Source of the DNA: Fibrobacter sp.
Lineage (GTDB): Bacteria; Fibrobacterota; Chitinivibrionia; Chitinivibrionales; Chitinispirillaceae
Length of the DNA: 64,000 nt
Assembly (NCBI GenBank): GCA_012513915.1
Contig: JAAZBG010000033.1
Span: forward strand, 1-64,000
Direction: 5' to 3'
Numbering within the stretch: the stretch's first letter is position 1; every line of letters begins with the position of its first letter. Below, in pieces: positions 9,503 to 18,991 of the stretch. The translations under genes were made by a program, and so were the position numbers. The notes under the pieces are model-generated. The model was not told the origin of the DNA, did not search any database, and worked only from the letters and a program-made list of their open reading frames with translations.

Positions 9503-12232
9503 ATGAAACAAATTGAGAATCCCTGGGGTTTGTCGTCCGATGAGGTGATGAATGAATCCCAATGCCCCATCAGCGGGCTCACAAAAACTCAGGTAAGCGA
9601 GAGGGTTCAGACGTTTGGTACCAACCGTCTTGTCTCCAAAACGCAGGAGCCATGGTACCTGATTCTGTTTGAACAGTTTGCAAATCCGTTAGTGTACATT
9701 CTTGTCGGAGCAGCTACTCTGAAAGCTGTTGTTAAAGGGATTACTGATGCGCTGGTGATTATCGCGGTGCTTATTTTTATGGCCCTGATTGGTTTCATTC
9801 AGGAGATGAAAGCCCGCAAAGCAATGAATGCCCTCCTTAAAATGAGTGCACCAAAAGCAAAAGTACGCCGCAATGACAAACCACTGCTTATTGACGCAGC
9901 GGAACTGGTTCCTGGTGATCTGCTTATCCTTGACGCCGGTGACAGAATCGCCGCAGATGCGAGAATTGTGGAGTGTGCAAATCTCAGGGTGAATGAGTCG
10001 ACGCTCACTGGTGAATCGATGCCGGTTGACAAAGTGAGTTCTGCTGTGGCGCCTCAGGCATCAATCCATGATCGTAAAAATATGGTGTTTATGGGGACAA
10101 CGGTCAGTAACGGTCGTGCACTGGCGGTGGTGACTGCCATAGGCATGCAGACAGAGATTGGGCATATTGCCGAAGCGATTCAAAATACCGGGAAAGAGAT
10201 CACACCGCTTCAGCAGAATGTCAACAAACTGGGCCACTCCCTGATCTGGATTGTGCTGATTGCCTGTATAGTACTTGCTATCGCAGGGTTGATCAATGGC
10301 ATGGCATGGATTGATGTTCTTCTGCTTGCAGTTGCCGCGGCTGTTTCGGGTATCCCGGAAGGATTACCGGCTGCAGTTACGGTGGTGCTTGCGATCTGTG
10401 TGAACAAAATGGCAAAGCGCAATGTTATCATCAGGAAATTGACATCAGTTGAAACGCTGGGAACAGCAACAGTTATCTGTACAGACAAAACGGGAACACT
10501 TACTCTTAATGAGATGACAGTCAAAGAGGTATGGCTTGATGGACGTCATTATACCGTTACCGGCGGCGGTTATGCGCCAAACGGCGATTTTTTACTTGAC
10601 GATAAGAAGGTAACTGATGATAAAACCCTTTCCAAATTACTTGGGATTGCCACGCTTTGTAATGATGCTGTATTGACCGGTAAGGATGCAGTATGGAGCA
10701 TTCTTGGTGACCCGACCGAAGGGGCACTGCTTACCGCTGCTGCAAAACTGGGTATTTATAAAAAAGATATCGAACGTGTACAGCCACGCCTTGATGAAAT
10801 TTCATTTGACAGTCAGAATCAGTACATGGCTACCTTACATAATGATAATGGTGTGAGGACAGTATATGTAAAGGGTTCGATTGAAAAAATGCTTCCCATG
10901 TGCACCAGCATCGAAACAGAGTCCGGTGCGACAGGACTTGGTCAGGAGTCAATTGACAGGATACTTGCTGTTAACCGGACTATGGCTGGAAAGGCACTTC
11001 GTGTGCTTGCGGTTGCTGCTGCACCGTATCCTGTGGAATCGGGGAAGCTGCATGCGGAAAGTTTTGCAGGAAAACTGACCTTTATTGGGCTTATCGCAAT
11101 GATCGATCCTGCACGTGAAGAGGCAAAGGATGCGGTTGCAAAGTGTAAAAAGGCGGGGATCAGGGTTGCGATGATCACCGGTGATAATCCTGACACTGCT
11201 GTCGCGATTGCATCACAGATTGGCATTTGCGAAGCGGGGGCAAAGGGGACAACAAGTAAAGATATCGAACATTTGTCGCAGGAACAGCTTGTTGAACTGT
11301 GCAAAACACAAACAGTGTTTGCCAGAATCGAGCCGCTTCACAAATTGAGAATTGTTAACGCGTTTCGTAAATCGGGACATATTGCGGCGATGACCGGTGA
11401 TGGTGTCAATGATGCACCGGCGCTTGAAGCCGCCAATATTGGTGTTTCGATGGGTATTACCGGTACCGATGTAGCAAAAGAGGCATCGGATATGATCCTT
11501 GTTGATGATAATTTTGCATCAATTGTGAGTGCGGTGGAGGAGGGGCGCATTGTCTTTAATCGTTTGCGTAATGCAGTGTTCTTCCTTCTGATGACCTGTT
11601 TCTCAGAACTGCTGACACTTTTTATGAGTGTTCTGTTCTATGGTGAATCACCCCTTGAGCCGATCCAGATTTTGTGGATTAATCTTGTAACCGGAGCGAT
11701 GGTTGCAATACCGCTTGGACTTGAACCGGGTACCGGCAGGGAGCTGTTGCAGCCGCCACGCCAGTCGGGTGTCGGGCTTATTTTTAAAGGAATGGTGTTC
11801 AGGTTGATGTTCATTGCACTGTGTATGAGCATGATTGTAACCTGGCTGTTTCATCATGCACCGATTCCTGAGGGAATTGATGGTGTTGTGAGGCATGAAG
11901 TGCGTCAGACAATTGCATTTACAAGCATTGTGATTTTTGAGTGGTTATTCGCGTTTCAGGCCCGTTCAACGGAAATTGGTGTTTTGAAACTTGGATTATT
12001 CAAAAATCCATGGCTGATAGTGTGTATGTTTATAGGTCTGGGGCTTCAGATGATTGTTGTCTTTCTTCCACAGGCAAATGCACTGTTTAAGACTCATCCA
12101 TTGACAGGAGCAGAGCTTGCCTGGGCGGCACTTCCGGGAATCGCTGCGGTGATTATTGAGAGTATTCGAAAGAAATTTTCACCGGAACTGTTTAGTAAGG
12201 GTCAGTGGAGTAATGACAAAGTGGTAAAATAA
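9503..12232 (+). CDS. P-type cation-transporting ATPase (P2 type)
   Basis: A 909-residue protein of the usual length for Ca2+/Mg2+/Na+ type P2 ATPases. It shows the N-terminal cation ATPase domain, the actuator loop 'NESTLTGESMPV', the M4 motif 'SGIPEGLPAAV', the phosphorylation site 'CTDKTGTLTLNEM', the hinge 'AMTGDGVNDAPAL' and a C-terminal set of transmembrane helices. The PEGLP helix and overall length favour a SERCA/PMR1-like calcium exporter over heavy-metal types, because no CPC motif is present. It moves cations across the inner membrane using ATP. The start is weakly marked and probably coupled to the upstream TerB-like gene. Confidence 0.88.
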   Translation: MKQIENPWGLSSDEVMNESQCPISGLTKTQVSERVQTFGTNRLVSKTQEPWYLILFEQFANPLVYILVGAATLKAVVKGITDALVIIAVLIFMALIGFIQEMKARKAMNALLKMSAPKAKVRRNDKPLLIDAAELVPGDLLILDAGDRIAADARIVECANLRVNESTLTGESMPVDKVSSAVAPQASIHDRKNMVFMGTTVSNGRALAVVTAIGMQTEIGHIAEAIQNTGKEITPLQQNVNKLGHSLIWIVLIACIVLAIAGLINGMAWIDVLLLAVAAAVSGIPEGLPAAVTVVLAICVNKMAKRNVIIRKLTSVETLGTATVICTDKTGTLTLNEMTVKEVWLDGRHYTVTGGGYAPNGDFLLDDKKVTDDKTLSKLLGIATLCNDAVLTGKDAVWSILGDPTEGALLTAAAKLGIYKKDIERVQPRLDEISFDSQNQYMATLHNDNGVRTVYVKGSIEKMLPMCTSIETESGATGLGQESIDRILAVNRTMAGKALRVLAVAAAPYPVESGKLHAESFAGKLTFIGLIAMIDPAREEAKDAVAKCKKAGIRVAMITGDNPDTAVAIASQIGICEAGAKGTTSKDIEHLSQEQLVELCKTQTVFARIEPLHKLRIVNAFRKSGHIAAMTGDGVNDAPALEAANIGVSMGITGTDVAKEASDMILVDDNFASIVSAVEEGRIVFNRLRNAVFFLLMTCFSELLTLFMSVLFYGESPLEPIQILWINLVTGAMVAIPLGLEPGTGRELLQPPRQSGVGLIFKGMVFRLMFIALCMSMIVTWLFHHAPIPEGIDGVVRHEVRQTIAFTSIVIFEWLFAFQARSTEIGVLKLGLFKNPWLIVCMFIGLGLQMIVVFLPQANALFKTHPLTGAELAWAALPGIAAVIIESIRKKFSPELFSKGQWSNDKVVK

Positions 12233-12242
12233 GCGAGATACT

Positions 12243-12265
12243 GGGGACGTGTACTGCACGTCTCC
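12243..12265. terminator. Hairpin after the P-type ATPase gene
   Basis: GGGGACGTG pairs with CACGTCTCC (nine pairs including one G-U) around a five-base loop, starting about ten bases after the stop codon. A short ATTCT tail follows. It is a plausible terminator for the TerB/ATPase operon. Confidence 0.5.
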
Positions 12266-12359
12266 ATTCTACCGCCGATAGTATGATATCCTCTTTACAA
12301 AAAATACACGGTTAACAATACAACACCCCTGATTAAAAATATCTAATGTAAAATAGTGG

Positions 12360-12635
12360 TTGTTTCCGGTCGGATCGATCGGATCAGTGTTTGAGCCTGT
12401 CGGATCAAGTGACCCCACCCTGGCTCAAAGCAGCCAGACCTACTCTGAAGATGGTGTTGTAATTATGCAAAATGATAATGTGGTGGTTGTGGCCGTTGTC
12501 GGTGAAAGGTGTAATTTAGTGTGGTGCGAAGTAAAGATAGTGAATTTATCATTTCTGCAGCAGCCTTTTGGTGGAATACTTGGTGATCCTTATATATATG
12601 AAGTGTATTTAGATGATGGTGCTATGAGAAGTTAA
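12360..12635 (+). pseudogene. Doubtful ORF, possible gene remnant
   Basis: A 91-codon ORF with a TTG start and no convincing ribosome binding site. It sits in a 630-base stretch between the ATPase and the esterase genes. The start region contains short repeats (GGATCGATCGGATC, GTCGGATCA). The translation ('VVIMQNDNVVVVAVVG') matches no family I know. It may be a leftover of a larger exported protein or simply noncoding. The rest of 12266-12862 holds no feature I can support. Confidence 0.2.
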
Positions 12636-12862
12636 AATTCGAATAATAATTGTTTACCAAATTACCTAAATGTTAATGGTAGTTTAAAAAAAACAACATA
12701 TTTTGGCTAAAAAAGAAAATCTCGGTTATATTTTAAACGGGGGGGATCTGGGGAGCATGGATACTTTTGGGTAAAAAGTAATCTCAAAATATTTTTGCGT
12801 ATAAGTGGTAATGTACCTCTTCAGAGTGATTTTCTAAAAAACTCAACAACAGAGGTACATTA

Positions 12863-14137
12863 ATGAATCTGATAAGAAAAAACGTGCTGAGTGTTTCTGC
12901 TTTCATTTTTGGAATGATTACTTTATCATCAGTCCAGGTTGCTTCCCAAACGCCTCCAGAGGTTCCCCGTGCGGAATGGGTTGGTAGTGCATCTGTTCCC
13001 AGTTATGTCAAAATGTATATACATGTCCCGTCGAAGCTTGCCGCTAAACCTCCTATAGTTGTTTCAATTCATGCTTGTCAGAGTTCTGTTTCAGGGCAGG
13101 TTAGCGCTAATGCAAAAATCAAGGCTGCAGCGGACAAAAATGGGTTTATTATGATTTTCCCTGATAATCCTGGACGTAACTGCTGGGATGTAGGTTCTCC
13201 TCAAGCCCTCGCACACGACAAAGGCGGAGATCCCCATGCAATTGCTCAAATGGTAAGGTACGCACTTAAAAAATATAATGCTGACTCCACCCGTGTTTAT
13301 GCTGTAGGTGGATCATCTGGTGCAATGATGACACAGGCGCTGCTTGGAGTATATCCGGAAATCTTTACTGCAGGCGCACCAAGGGCTGGTGTTGCTTGTG
13401 GCTGCTGGGCTGTGGAGTATGAAAAAAGCGGTACTGCGCAGTGGAGTGGACCGTGTGCCAGCGGTACGGTGACAAAAACTGCGGAACAGTGGGGTAGTCT
13501 CGTTCGTGCAATCAATCCGAATTATTCAGGACATCGTCCGCGTGTAATGATTTTCCACGGGGAAAGTGATCAGACTATTAAATTTCAGAATTTTAACGAA
13601 TCGATAAAGGAATGGACAAATGTACTTGGATTGAGTACAACACCTGACTCAACAGACAAAATCTCTCCTCCAGCTGCAGGGTATGCCTACAACCGGAAAT
13701 TCTGGAAAAACAAATGCGGATATGTTGTTCTTCAGGCATGGTCAGCCCCTGGACAACCTCACTCAATGAATTACGAGGAAGACGCAATACTTAAATTTTT
13801 TGGTCTTGACATTGCGGGAGGTCAGGATCCTGAAATTGCTGCCGATTGTACCGGTATTGGCAGAGAACAAAAAATCGCGGAGTCTCACAAATGGTTTTTT
13901 ATTAAGGATAATACTCTGGTTTTGAACACCATCAAGGCTGAAGATATATCTGTAAAGATTGTAAACACACTGGGACAGATTCAGTGTAGCGGAAATTATA
14001 AAATAAATGCAAGTGTATCATTTCTGTCAATACCATTATCATCGTTACCCTCCGGATATTACATCGTATCTGTTGTTTTCAACAGTAATAAAGGTCAATC
14101 CAAATGCAGTAATTACCGCTTTGTCATAACAAAATAA
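12863..14137 (+). CDS. Secreted LpqC/CE1-like esterase with sorting tail
   Basis: A 424-residue exported alpha/beta hydrolase with a signal peptide (residues ~1-29). The catalytic region (about 40-320) follows the polyhydroxybutyrate depolymerase / feruloyl- or acetylxylan-esterase pattern (COG3509). It has 'VVSIHACQSS' near the oxyanion hole, the nucleophile elbow GGSSGAM around residue 152, 'IFHGESDQTIKF' with the acid, and a late His in 'GQPHSMNYEED'. The C-terminal ~80 residues form a sorting-like domain ending 'SGYYIVSVVFNSN'. Next to two CE15 proteins, removal of acetyl or feruloyl groups from hemicellulose is more likely than PHB degradation. Confidence 0.75.
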   Translation: MNLIRKNVLSVSAFIFGMITLSSVQVASQTPPEVPRAEWVGSASVPSYVKMYIHVPSKLAAKPPIVVSIHACQSSVSGQVSANAKIKAAADKNGFIMIFPDNPGRNCWDVGSPQALAHDKGGDPHAIAQMVRYALKKYNADSTRVYAVGGSSGAMMTQALLGVYPEIFTAGAPRAGVACGCWAVEYEKSGTAQWSGPCASGTVTKTAEQWGSLVRAINPNYSGHRPRVMIFHGESDQTIKFQNFNESIKEWTNVLGLSTTPDSTDKISPPAAGYAYNRKFWKNKCGYVVLQAWSAPGQPHSMNYEEDAILKFFGLDIAGGQDPEIAADCTGIGREQKIAESHKWFFIKDNTLVLNTIKAEDISVKIVNTLGQIQCSGNYKINASVSFLSIPLSSLPSGYYIVSVVFNSNKGQSKCSNYRFVITK

Positions 14138-14271
14138 ATTACTGAAATAATTTCTATTTACCGTATTAATTTGTGTGTTGGTAGTGGCTAATTGTAAACT
14201 ATATCGAAAAAGCAGAATCGTCTTAATTGAAGGTTACTTGTAATCAACGATTCAATGCCGGGGAGATACTT

Positions 14272-16032
14272 ATGCAACTTATAATCTGCACCATGATCTT
14301 TTTGTGTCTGATAGTATCATCACTATCAGCTGAAACTGATATATCTCTGAAAGGTATGGTAACAGATGGGGATGGAGCTGCAATCGCAGGAGCATCAATC
14401 GTACTTGTTTCAGATACGATGTTTAAAGGAGTTACTAACGCGAAAGGTGAATTCCGTAATGAGAACAATCCTTCGATTAGTGACCCCGGAATTTTAAGAA
14501 CAAAAGGCTCTGCCGGATACAGAATCGAAGTTACCGGAAGTCATCTCAGGATTGTTATTCCGTCTGATGTTGTCAAGGGTTCGGTAAATATTTTTTCTGC
14601 CAGTGGAAAACAAATTTTTACCATTACATGTGGTGCGATGTGTTACGGTTTACATGAGTATAAGTTACCGGAACTGGCTGTCGGCTATTATATCATACAC
14701 TTTACTGCTGACCGCTTTCAAGTAGTAAAAAAAATGGTAAGTGCCGGAAACCGGATTTACGTGAGTGGTAATTCTTTTTATGTCAATAATTTAAGAAGTA
14801 AATACGATGCTGCTGTGGAGAGTGTTGATACGCTGCTTGTTGATAAAAACGGGTTTAAACCAGAAATGTATCCGGTGACTTCGTATAAGCAAGCAGATAT
14901 TACTGTAATAATGGACCGAACCAAATCCTCCTTGATTAATTCTGTAATGGGCCTGCCTGTTATCAAAGAAATGCCGGATCCGCTTATCATGAAAGATGGA
15001 ACAAAAGTTACTACTATGGCGCAGTGGAAGCTTCGCCGGCGGGAGATGATCCGCATTCTGGAAGATTATGAATATGGACATATGCCACCACCACCCGGAA
15101 ATGTTAAGGGAACAGAAACCACTTCTATGACTCGAATTATCAGCGGGAGTGTAAAGGCTGATTATCGAAAGATACATCTGAGTTTTGGAAAGGATGGAAA
15201 ACTGGGATTTGATCTGGGAATTTTTACTCCGGCTACTTTACCTGCTGAGCATGGTTTCCCTGTTTTGATCTCTGTTGATTTCAGTGCCGGAAAATCAAGT
15301 CTTGGAGCTGCTTCAGCTGCTGTTTCCCGCGGTTATGCAGTGGCAACTATTCAGTATACTCAATTGGGTGCTGACAATAATAATTATAAATCTACCGCCT
15401 TTTTTCCCTCTTATCCGGAATATGACTGGCGTGATTTTTCTGCCTGGGCCTGGGGAATTTCCCGCGCGGTCGATTACCTGATAACCGATACTCTGATTGA
15501 TAAAGAAAAAATCATGGTTACCGGCACTTCACGATGTGGGCAGGCAGCTCTTTTGGCTGGCGCTTTTGATGAACGTATTGCGCTTACTGCTCCGGTTGCC
15601 GGCGGTATGGCATTTCGTTTCTCTGGCAAAGAAATGGGTAGGGGGCTAGGGCAGGGGATCACTGAGATTGTTGATCAGAATACAATCTGGTTTGGTCCGC
15701 TTCTGGAGAAATTCAGGAATCAGACCCCGCGTCTTCCATGTGACCAGCACTGGCTTCCAGCGCTTACTGCACCGCGTCTTTTCATAATGTTAAATTCTTT
15801 CGCTGATGAATACGGAAGAGCCTATGCAGCGGTTCAGACTTTTCTGGGAGCCAGGCCAGTGTATGCTTTCCTGAATGCGACAGATAAGCTTGGAATGAAT
15901 TTCAGGGAAGGAGGTCATGGCATGACTTCTGAAGATTGGAAGGTGCTTCTTGATTTTGCCGACCAGAATTTGTTGAAAAAAGGGGGCGATAGAAACTTTA
16001 ATACGATTCCACCATCCAATAAGCTTCCTTGA
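14272..16032 (+). CDS. CE15-like glucuronoyl esterase, modular
   Basis: The track start (TTG 14227) is replaced by the ATG at 14272, which follows GGGGAGA and begins a signal peptide (MQLIICTMIFLCLIVSSLSA). Next come a carboxypeptidase-regulatory-like domain ('GMVTDGDGAAIAGASIVLV'), an internal sorting-like beta-sandwich ('VGYYIIHFTADRFQVVKKM'), and the CE15 hydrolase from about residue 215. The nucleophile elbow reads GTSRCG, where the family norm is GCSRxG. A late His lies in 'EGGHGMTSEDW'. CE15 enzymes cleave ester bonds between lignin and glucuronoxylan. The paralogue follows directly, so tandem duplication is likely. Confidence 0.75.
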   Translation: MQLIICTMIFLCLIVSSLSAETDISLKGMVTDGDGAAIAGASIVLVSDTMFKGVTNAKGEFRNENNPSISDPGILRTKGSAGYRIEVTGSHLRIVIPSDVVKGSVNIFSASGKQIFTITCGAMCYGLHEYKLPELAVGYYIIHFTADRFQVVKKMVSAGNRIYVSGNSFYVNNLRSKYDAAVESVDTLLVDKNGFKPEMYPVTSYKQADITVIMDRTKSSLINSVMGLPVIKEMPDPLIMKDGTKVTTMAQWKLRRREMIRILEDYEYGHMPPPPGNVKGTETTSMTRIISGSVKADYRKIHLSFGKDGKLGFDLGIFTPATLPAEHGFPVLISVDFSAGKSSLGAASAAVSRGYAVATIQYTQLGADNNNYKSTAFFPSYPEYDWRDFSAWAWGISRAVDYLITDTLIDKEKIMVTGTSRCGQAALLAGAFDERIALTAPVAGGMAFRFSGKEMGRGLGQGITEIVDQNTIWFGPLLEKFRNQTPRLPCDQHWLPALTAPRLFIMLNSFADEYGRAYAAVQTFLGARPVYAFLNATDKLGMNFREGGHGMTSEDWKVLLDFADQNLLKKGGDRNFNTIPPSNKLP

Positions 16033-16203
16033 GTACTAACATATCCATTAGTATCTGTATGATATCGTTTATCATCAGATTTTCCAGTTGTACAGGACTT
16101 ATGTACGGATTTATGACTACTTACTTTACTATCACATCTTTTAATACTATCAACCAGTAATCGCATAACAAAACAATTTTTTTTATCCAGGAGGAGTGCT
16201 CAA

Positions 16204-18069
16204 ATGTTCAAAATATTTACAGGAATTTTTATTTTGTGCTGTTCAATTGTTCCAGTTCTGGCGGCAGTTGAAATAGTCATAAATGGGACTGTAAAAGATG
16301 ATAAAGGCATGGTCATTTCCGGAGCTGTTGTGACCCTTAGCTCGGACACTTTACTTAAGGATACTACCGATGCGAGTGGTAAATTTGCAATAAGCAATCA
16401 AACTCCCATAAGAAAAAATGGTGAACAGCATTCGTTGACGGGGATCAGAAGTATCAGTATAAAAAATAATCGACTCAGGTTATTTATCTCATCACCGGCG
16501 AGTAATGTGGTTGTGTCTGTATTTTCTGCCAATGGTGAAAAATGCGCTTGTATTAATTTAGAAAATCTGGAACAGGGTTTGAATACTTATGCACTGCCGT
16601 TGTTAACAGATGGCTTTTATCTGATGAGTGTCAGGATAGATCAACATATCTCAACCTGTAAACTGGTACAAACCGGAAATGAAATATACATAACAGGGCA
16701 AATAGAACAAGTGGGATCAGCTCAAATATTTCGGAATGCAGCAGTAGAAAATATTGACACGCTAATAATTAAAAAAGAAGGGTTTGCATTTGTAAAACAA
16801 CCGGTTGGATCATACAAACTAACTGGAATTGAAATTACCATGAAGAAGGAAACTTCGGAGGCACGGTATGCCTATGGAGCCAGTGTTGAAAATTCGTGTT
16901 TTGATTGTGTTGTACCGGAGTTAGTTGATGCTTCCAGGCTGACTGTTAAGAATTCGAAACTTCCAGATCCATTTAAAAAAATTGATGGCACCAAAATAAC
17001 AAAAAAAAGTGAATGGCGCTGTCGCAGACAGGAGATACTTTTACAGGCAATGAAATACATATATGGAGAAAAACCAGTACCGCCTCAGGTGGTAAACGGC
17101 ACCGTCACCAATAACAGAATTACCGTACACGTGGAGGATAATGGTAAGAAGATTGATTTTAGTGCTACTGTCAAATTGCCGTCTTCAGGAAAAGCTCCCT
17201 ATCCGGCAATTATAACAATGGGAACTTTTGGCTCAGAGATCGCTAATAAGGCAAGCAGACAAGGGGTGGCTATTATTACTTACGATTATTCGAAAATTGG
17301 TGCCGAACAGCAACCCGAGGGAAATGTTGACAGAAGTAGAGATTTTACGGGACTTTTTTATGATATCTATGGTGGCAAACATTCGGCAGGTCTTTTAATG
17401 GCCTGGGCGTGGGGGGCCAGCAGGATGATTGACGTACTACAGAAATCCGGTGGTGATATCATTGATTACAGGCGGCTGGCTACAACAGGGTGTTCAAGAA
17501 TGGCTAAAGGTGCATTTGCGGTTGCGCTTTTTGATGAACGGGTAGCTCTTGCGCTGCCGGAAGAAACAAGCGTTGTTGGAATTCCCGCCTACCGAATCGC
17601 TGATGCAAAATGTCCGGAAAATACAGATAACAATTTTAGAGGTCAGTTATGGCTTAGTAATAACTTTAAACCCTTCGTAAAAAATACAAGTCTGCTTCCT
17701 ATTGATGCGCATGAAATAATCGCAACATTTGCACCCAGAGGATTATACAGCATGGAAAATCAGGCGGCAACGCAAATGTGTGCACTGGGTGGGAATATGG
17801 CAATTCAGGGAGCTATGGAAGTTTATAAGGCGTTAGGCTGTTCTCAGAATCTTAGCTATAACTCAAAGACACCTAATGGAACCGGACATTGTTCATATAC
17901 CGATAATTTCACAGATATGTTAAATAAAAATATCAGTAAATTCCTGAATCATCAAACTGCGCAAACAGGGGGCATTGTTGCTGGTGGCAGTACTCTTAAC
18001 AAGTCAGACTGGATCGACTGGAAAGCCCCTGTGTTGGAAAATGATACTGATCTCTACGAAACAGATTAA
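16204..18069 (+). CDS. CE15-like glucuronoyl esterase, second paralogue
   Basis: A 621-residue protein with a strong RBS (AGGAGGAG) and a signal peptide. Its architecture matches the upstream gene: carboxypeptidase-regulatory-like domain (~22-70), internal sorting-like sandwich ('DGFYLMSVRIDQHIS'), a Cys-containing linker, and a CE15 hydrolase domain. The nucleophile motif is GCSRMAKGAF, close to the family consensus except that Ala replaces the final Gly. The catalytic His is likely in 'GTGHCSYTDNF'. It probably cleaves lignin-carbohydrate ester links outside the cell. The pair may differ in substrate, as their elbows differ. Confidence 0.77.
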   Translation: MFKIFTGIFILCCSIVPVLAAVEIVINGTVKDDKGMVISGAVVTLSSDTLLKDTTDASGKFAISNQTPIRKNGEQHSLTGIRSISIKNNRLRLFISSPASNVVVSVFSANGEKCACINLENLEQGLNTYALPLLTDGFYLMSVRIDQHISTCKLVQTGNEIYITGQIEQVGSAQIFRNAAVENIDTLIIKKEGFAFVKQPVGSYKLTGIEITMKKETSEARYAYGASVENSCFDCVVPELVDASRLTVKNSKLPDPFKKIDGTKITKKSEWRCRRQEILLQAMKYIYGEKPVPPQVVNGTVTNNRITVHVEDNGKKIDFSATVKLPSSGKAPYPAIITMGTFGSEIANKASRQGVAIITYDYSKIGAEQQPEGNVDRSRDFTGLFYDIYGGKHSAGLLMAWAWGASRMIDVLQKSGGDIIDYRRLATTGCSRMAKGAFAVALFDERVALALPEETSVVGIPAYRIADAKCPENTDNNFRGQLWLSNNFKPFVKNTSLLPIDAHEIIATFAPRGLYSMENQAATQMCALGGNMAIQGAMEVYKALGCSQNLSYNSKTPNGTGHCSYTDNFTDMLNKNISKFLNHQTAQTGGIVAGGSTLNKSDWIDWKAPVLENDTDLYETD

Positions 18070-18262
18070 ATTTTCTTAATGCAGATTTGAATACAGAAAT
18101 GCAACAGTACCTCAACAGACTTCGGGTTGAAGTGTAACCATGCGATAAAGTGCAATGGAGAACCGCATAAAGTATATATTAGTATCCGGATATTGCGTCT
18201 GATATGAGACTTGATCAAATCCTATGGCACTGCATCCATAATAAAGAAAGTGGAAAACATTC

Positions 18263-18967
18263 ATGACATTATGTGAAACGACAGGAAAGACTAAGAATAT
18301 AACCCGTCGCCAGGCATCAATAATTGCAGGCTGTTCCTTGCTATTAATGGCCATTCTTGCACCGATAGCCAATTTGGGTGCAGTTGTACATTTGATTGTT
18401 AAAGGGGATCCTGCTGCAACGCTATCGAATATTGTATCATCAATGGGTATGTTCCGTGCGGGAATTTTTCTTTTTCTGATAGTTGCAGTTCTTGACGTAA
18501 TAGTGGCGTGGGCTCTGTATATAGTATTTACAGAATCAAACAAGGGATTGTCTATGTTTGCCGCGTGGTTGAGATTAGTATACACGGCTATACTTGCGAC
18601 GTCAACAAATCATCTTTTTCAGGTTATGTCGCTTCTGGGAAATTCCGGGTGTGAAATGTTTGAGACGAACCAGATGGCTGCGCAGGTCATGTTCCAATTG
18701 AATTCTTTTCAGTCCGGATGGGATCTGGGATTACTCATTTTTGGAGCACATCTGATAGTTCTTGGTTACCTGGTTATAAAATCTATGGATTTCCCAAAAT
18801 TTCTGGGTATTCTTATATCTATCGCGGGTCTTGGCTATATGATTGATAGTATCGGAAAAATTCTTGTATCGGGTTATAGTCTTCAGATTTCAATGTATAC
18901 ATTCATTGGTGAAGTGCTCTTGATATTCTGGTTATTTTGGAGAGGAATTAAAGGATTTAAAAATTGA
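18263..18967 (+). CDS. DUF4386 family membrane protein
   Basis: A 234-residue integral membrane protein with about six hydrophobic helices. The N-terminal 'TRRQASIIAGCSLLLMAILA' and the central 'YTAILATSTNHLFQVM' region match the DUF4386 family. Function is unknown. Family members often sit near regulators or stress genes, but no clear partner is present here. The next gene is convergent and ends 24 bases beyond this stop. Confidence 0.7.
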   Translation: MTLCETTGKTKNITRRQASIIAGCSLLLMAILAPIANLGAVVHLIVKGDPAATLSNIVSSMGMFRAGIFLFLIVAVLDVIVAWALYIVFTESNKGLSMFAAWLRLVYTAILATSTNHLFQVMSLLGNSGCEMFETNQMAAQVMFQLNSFQSGWDLGLLIFGAHLIVLGYLVIKSMDFPKFLGILISIAGLGYMIDSIGKILVSGYSLQISMYTFIGEVLLIFWLFWRGIKGFKN

Positions 18968-18991
18968 TCCGATGACTAAAAAATAAATATA

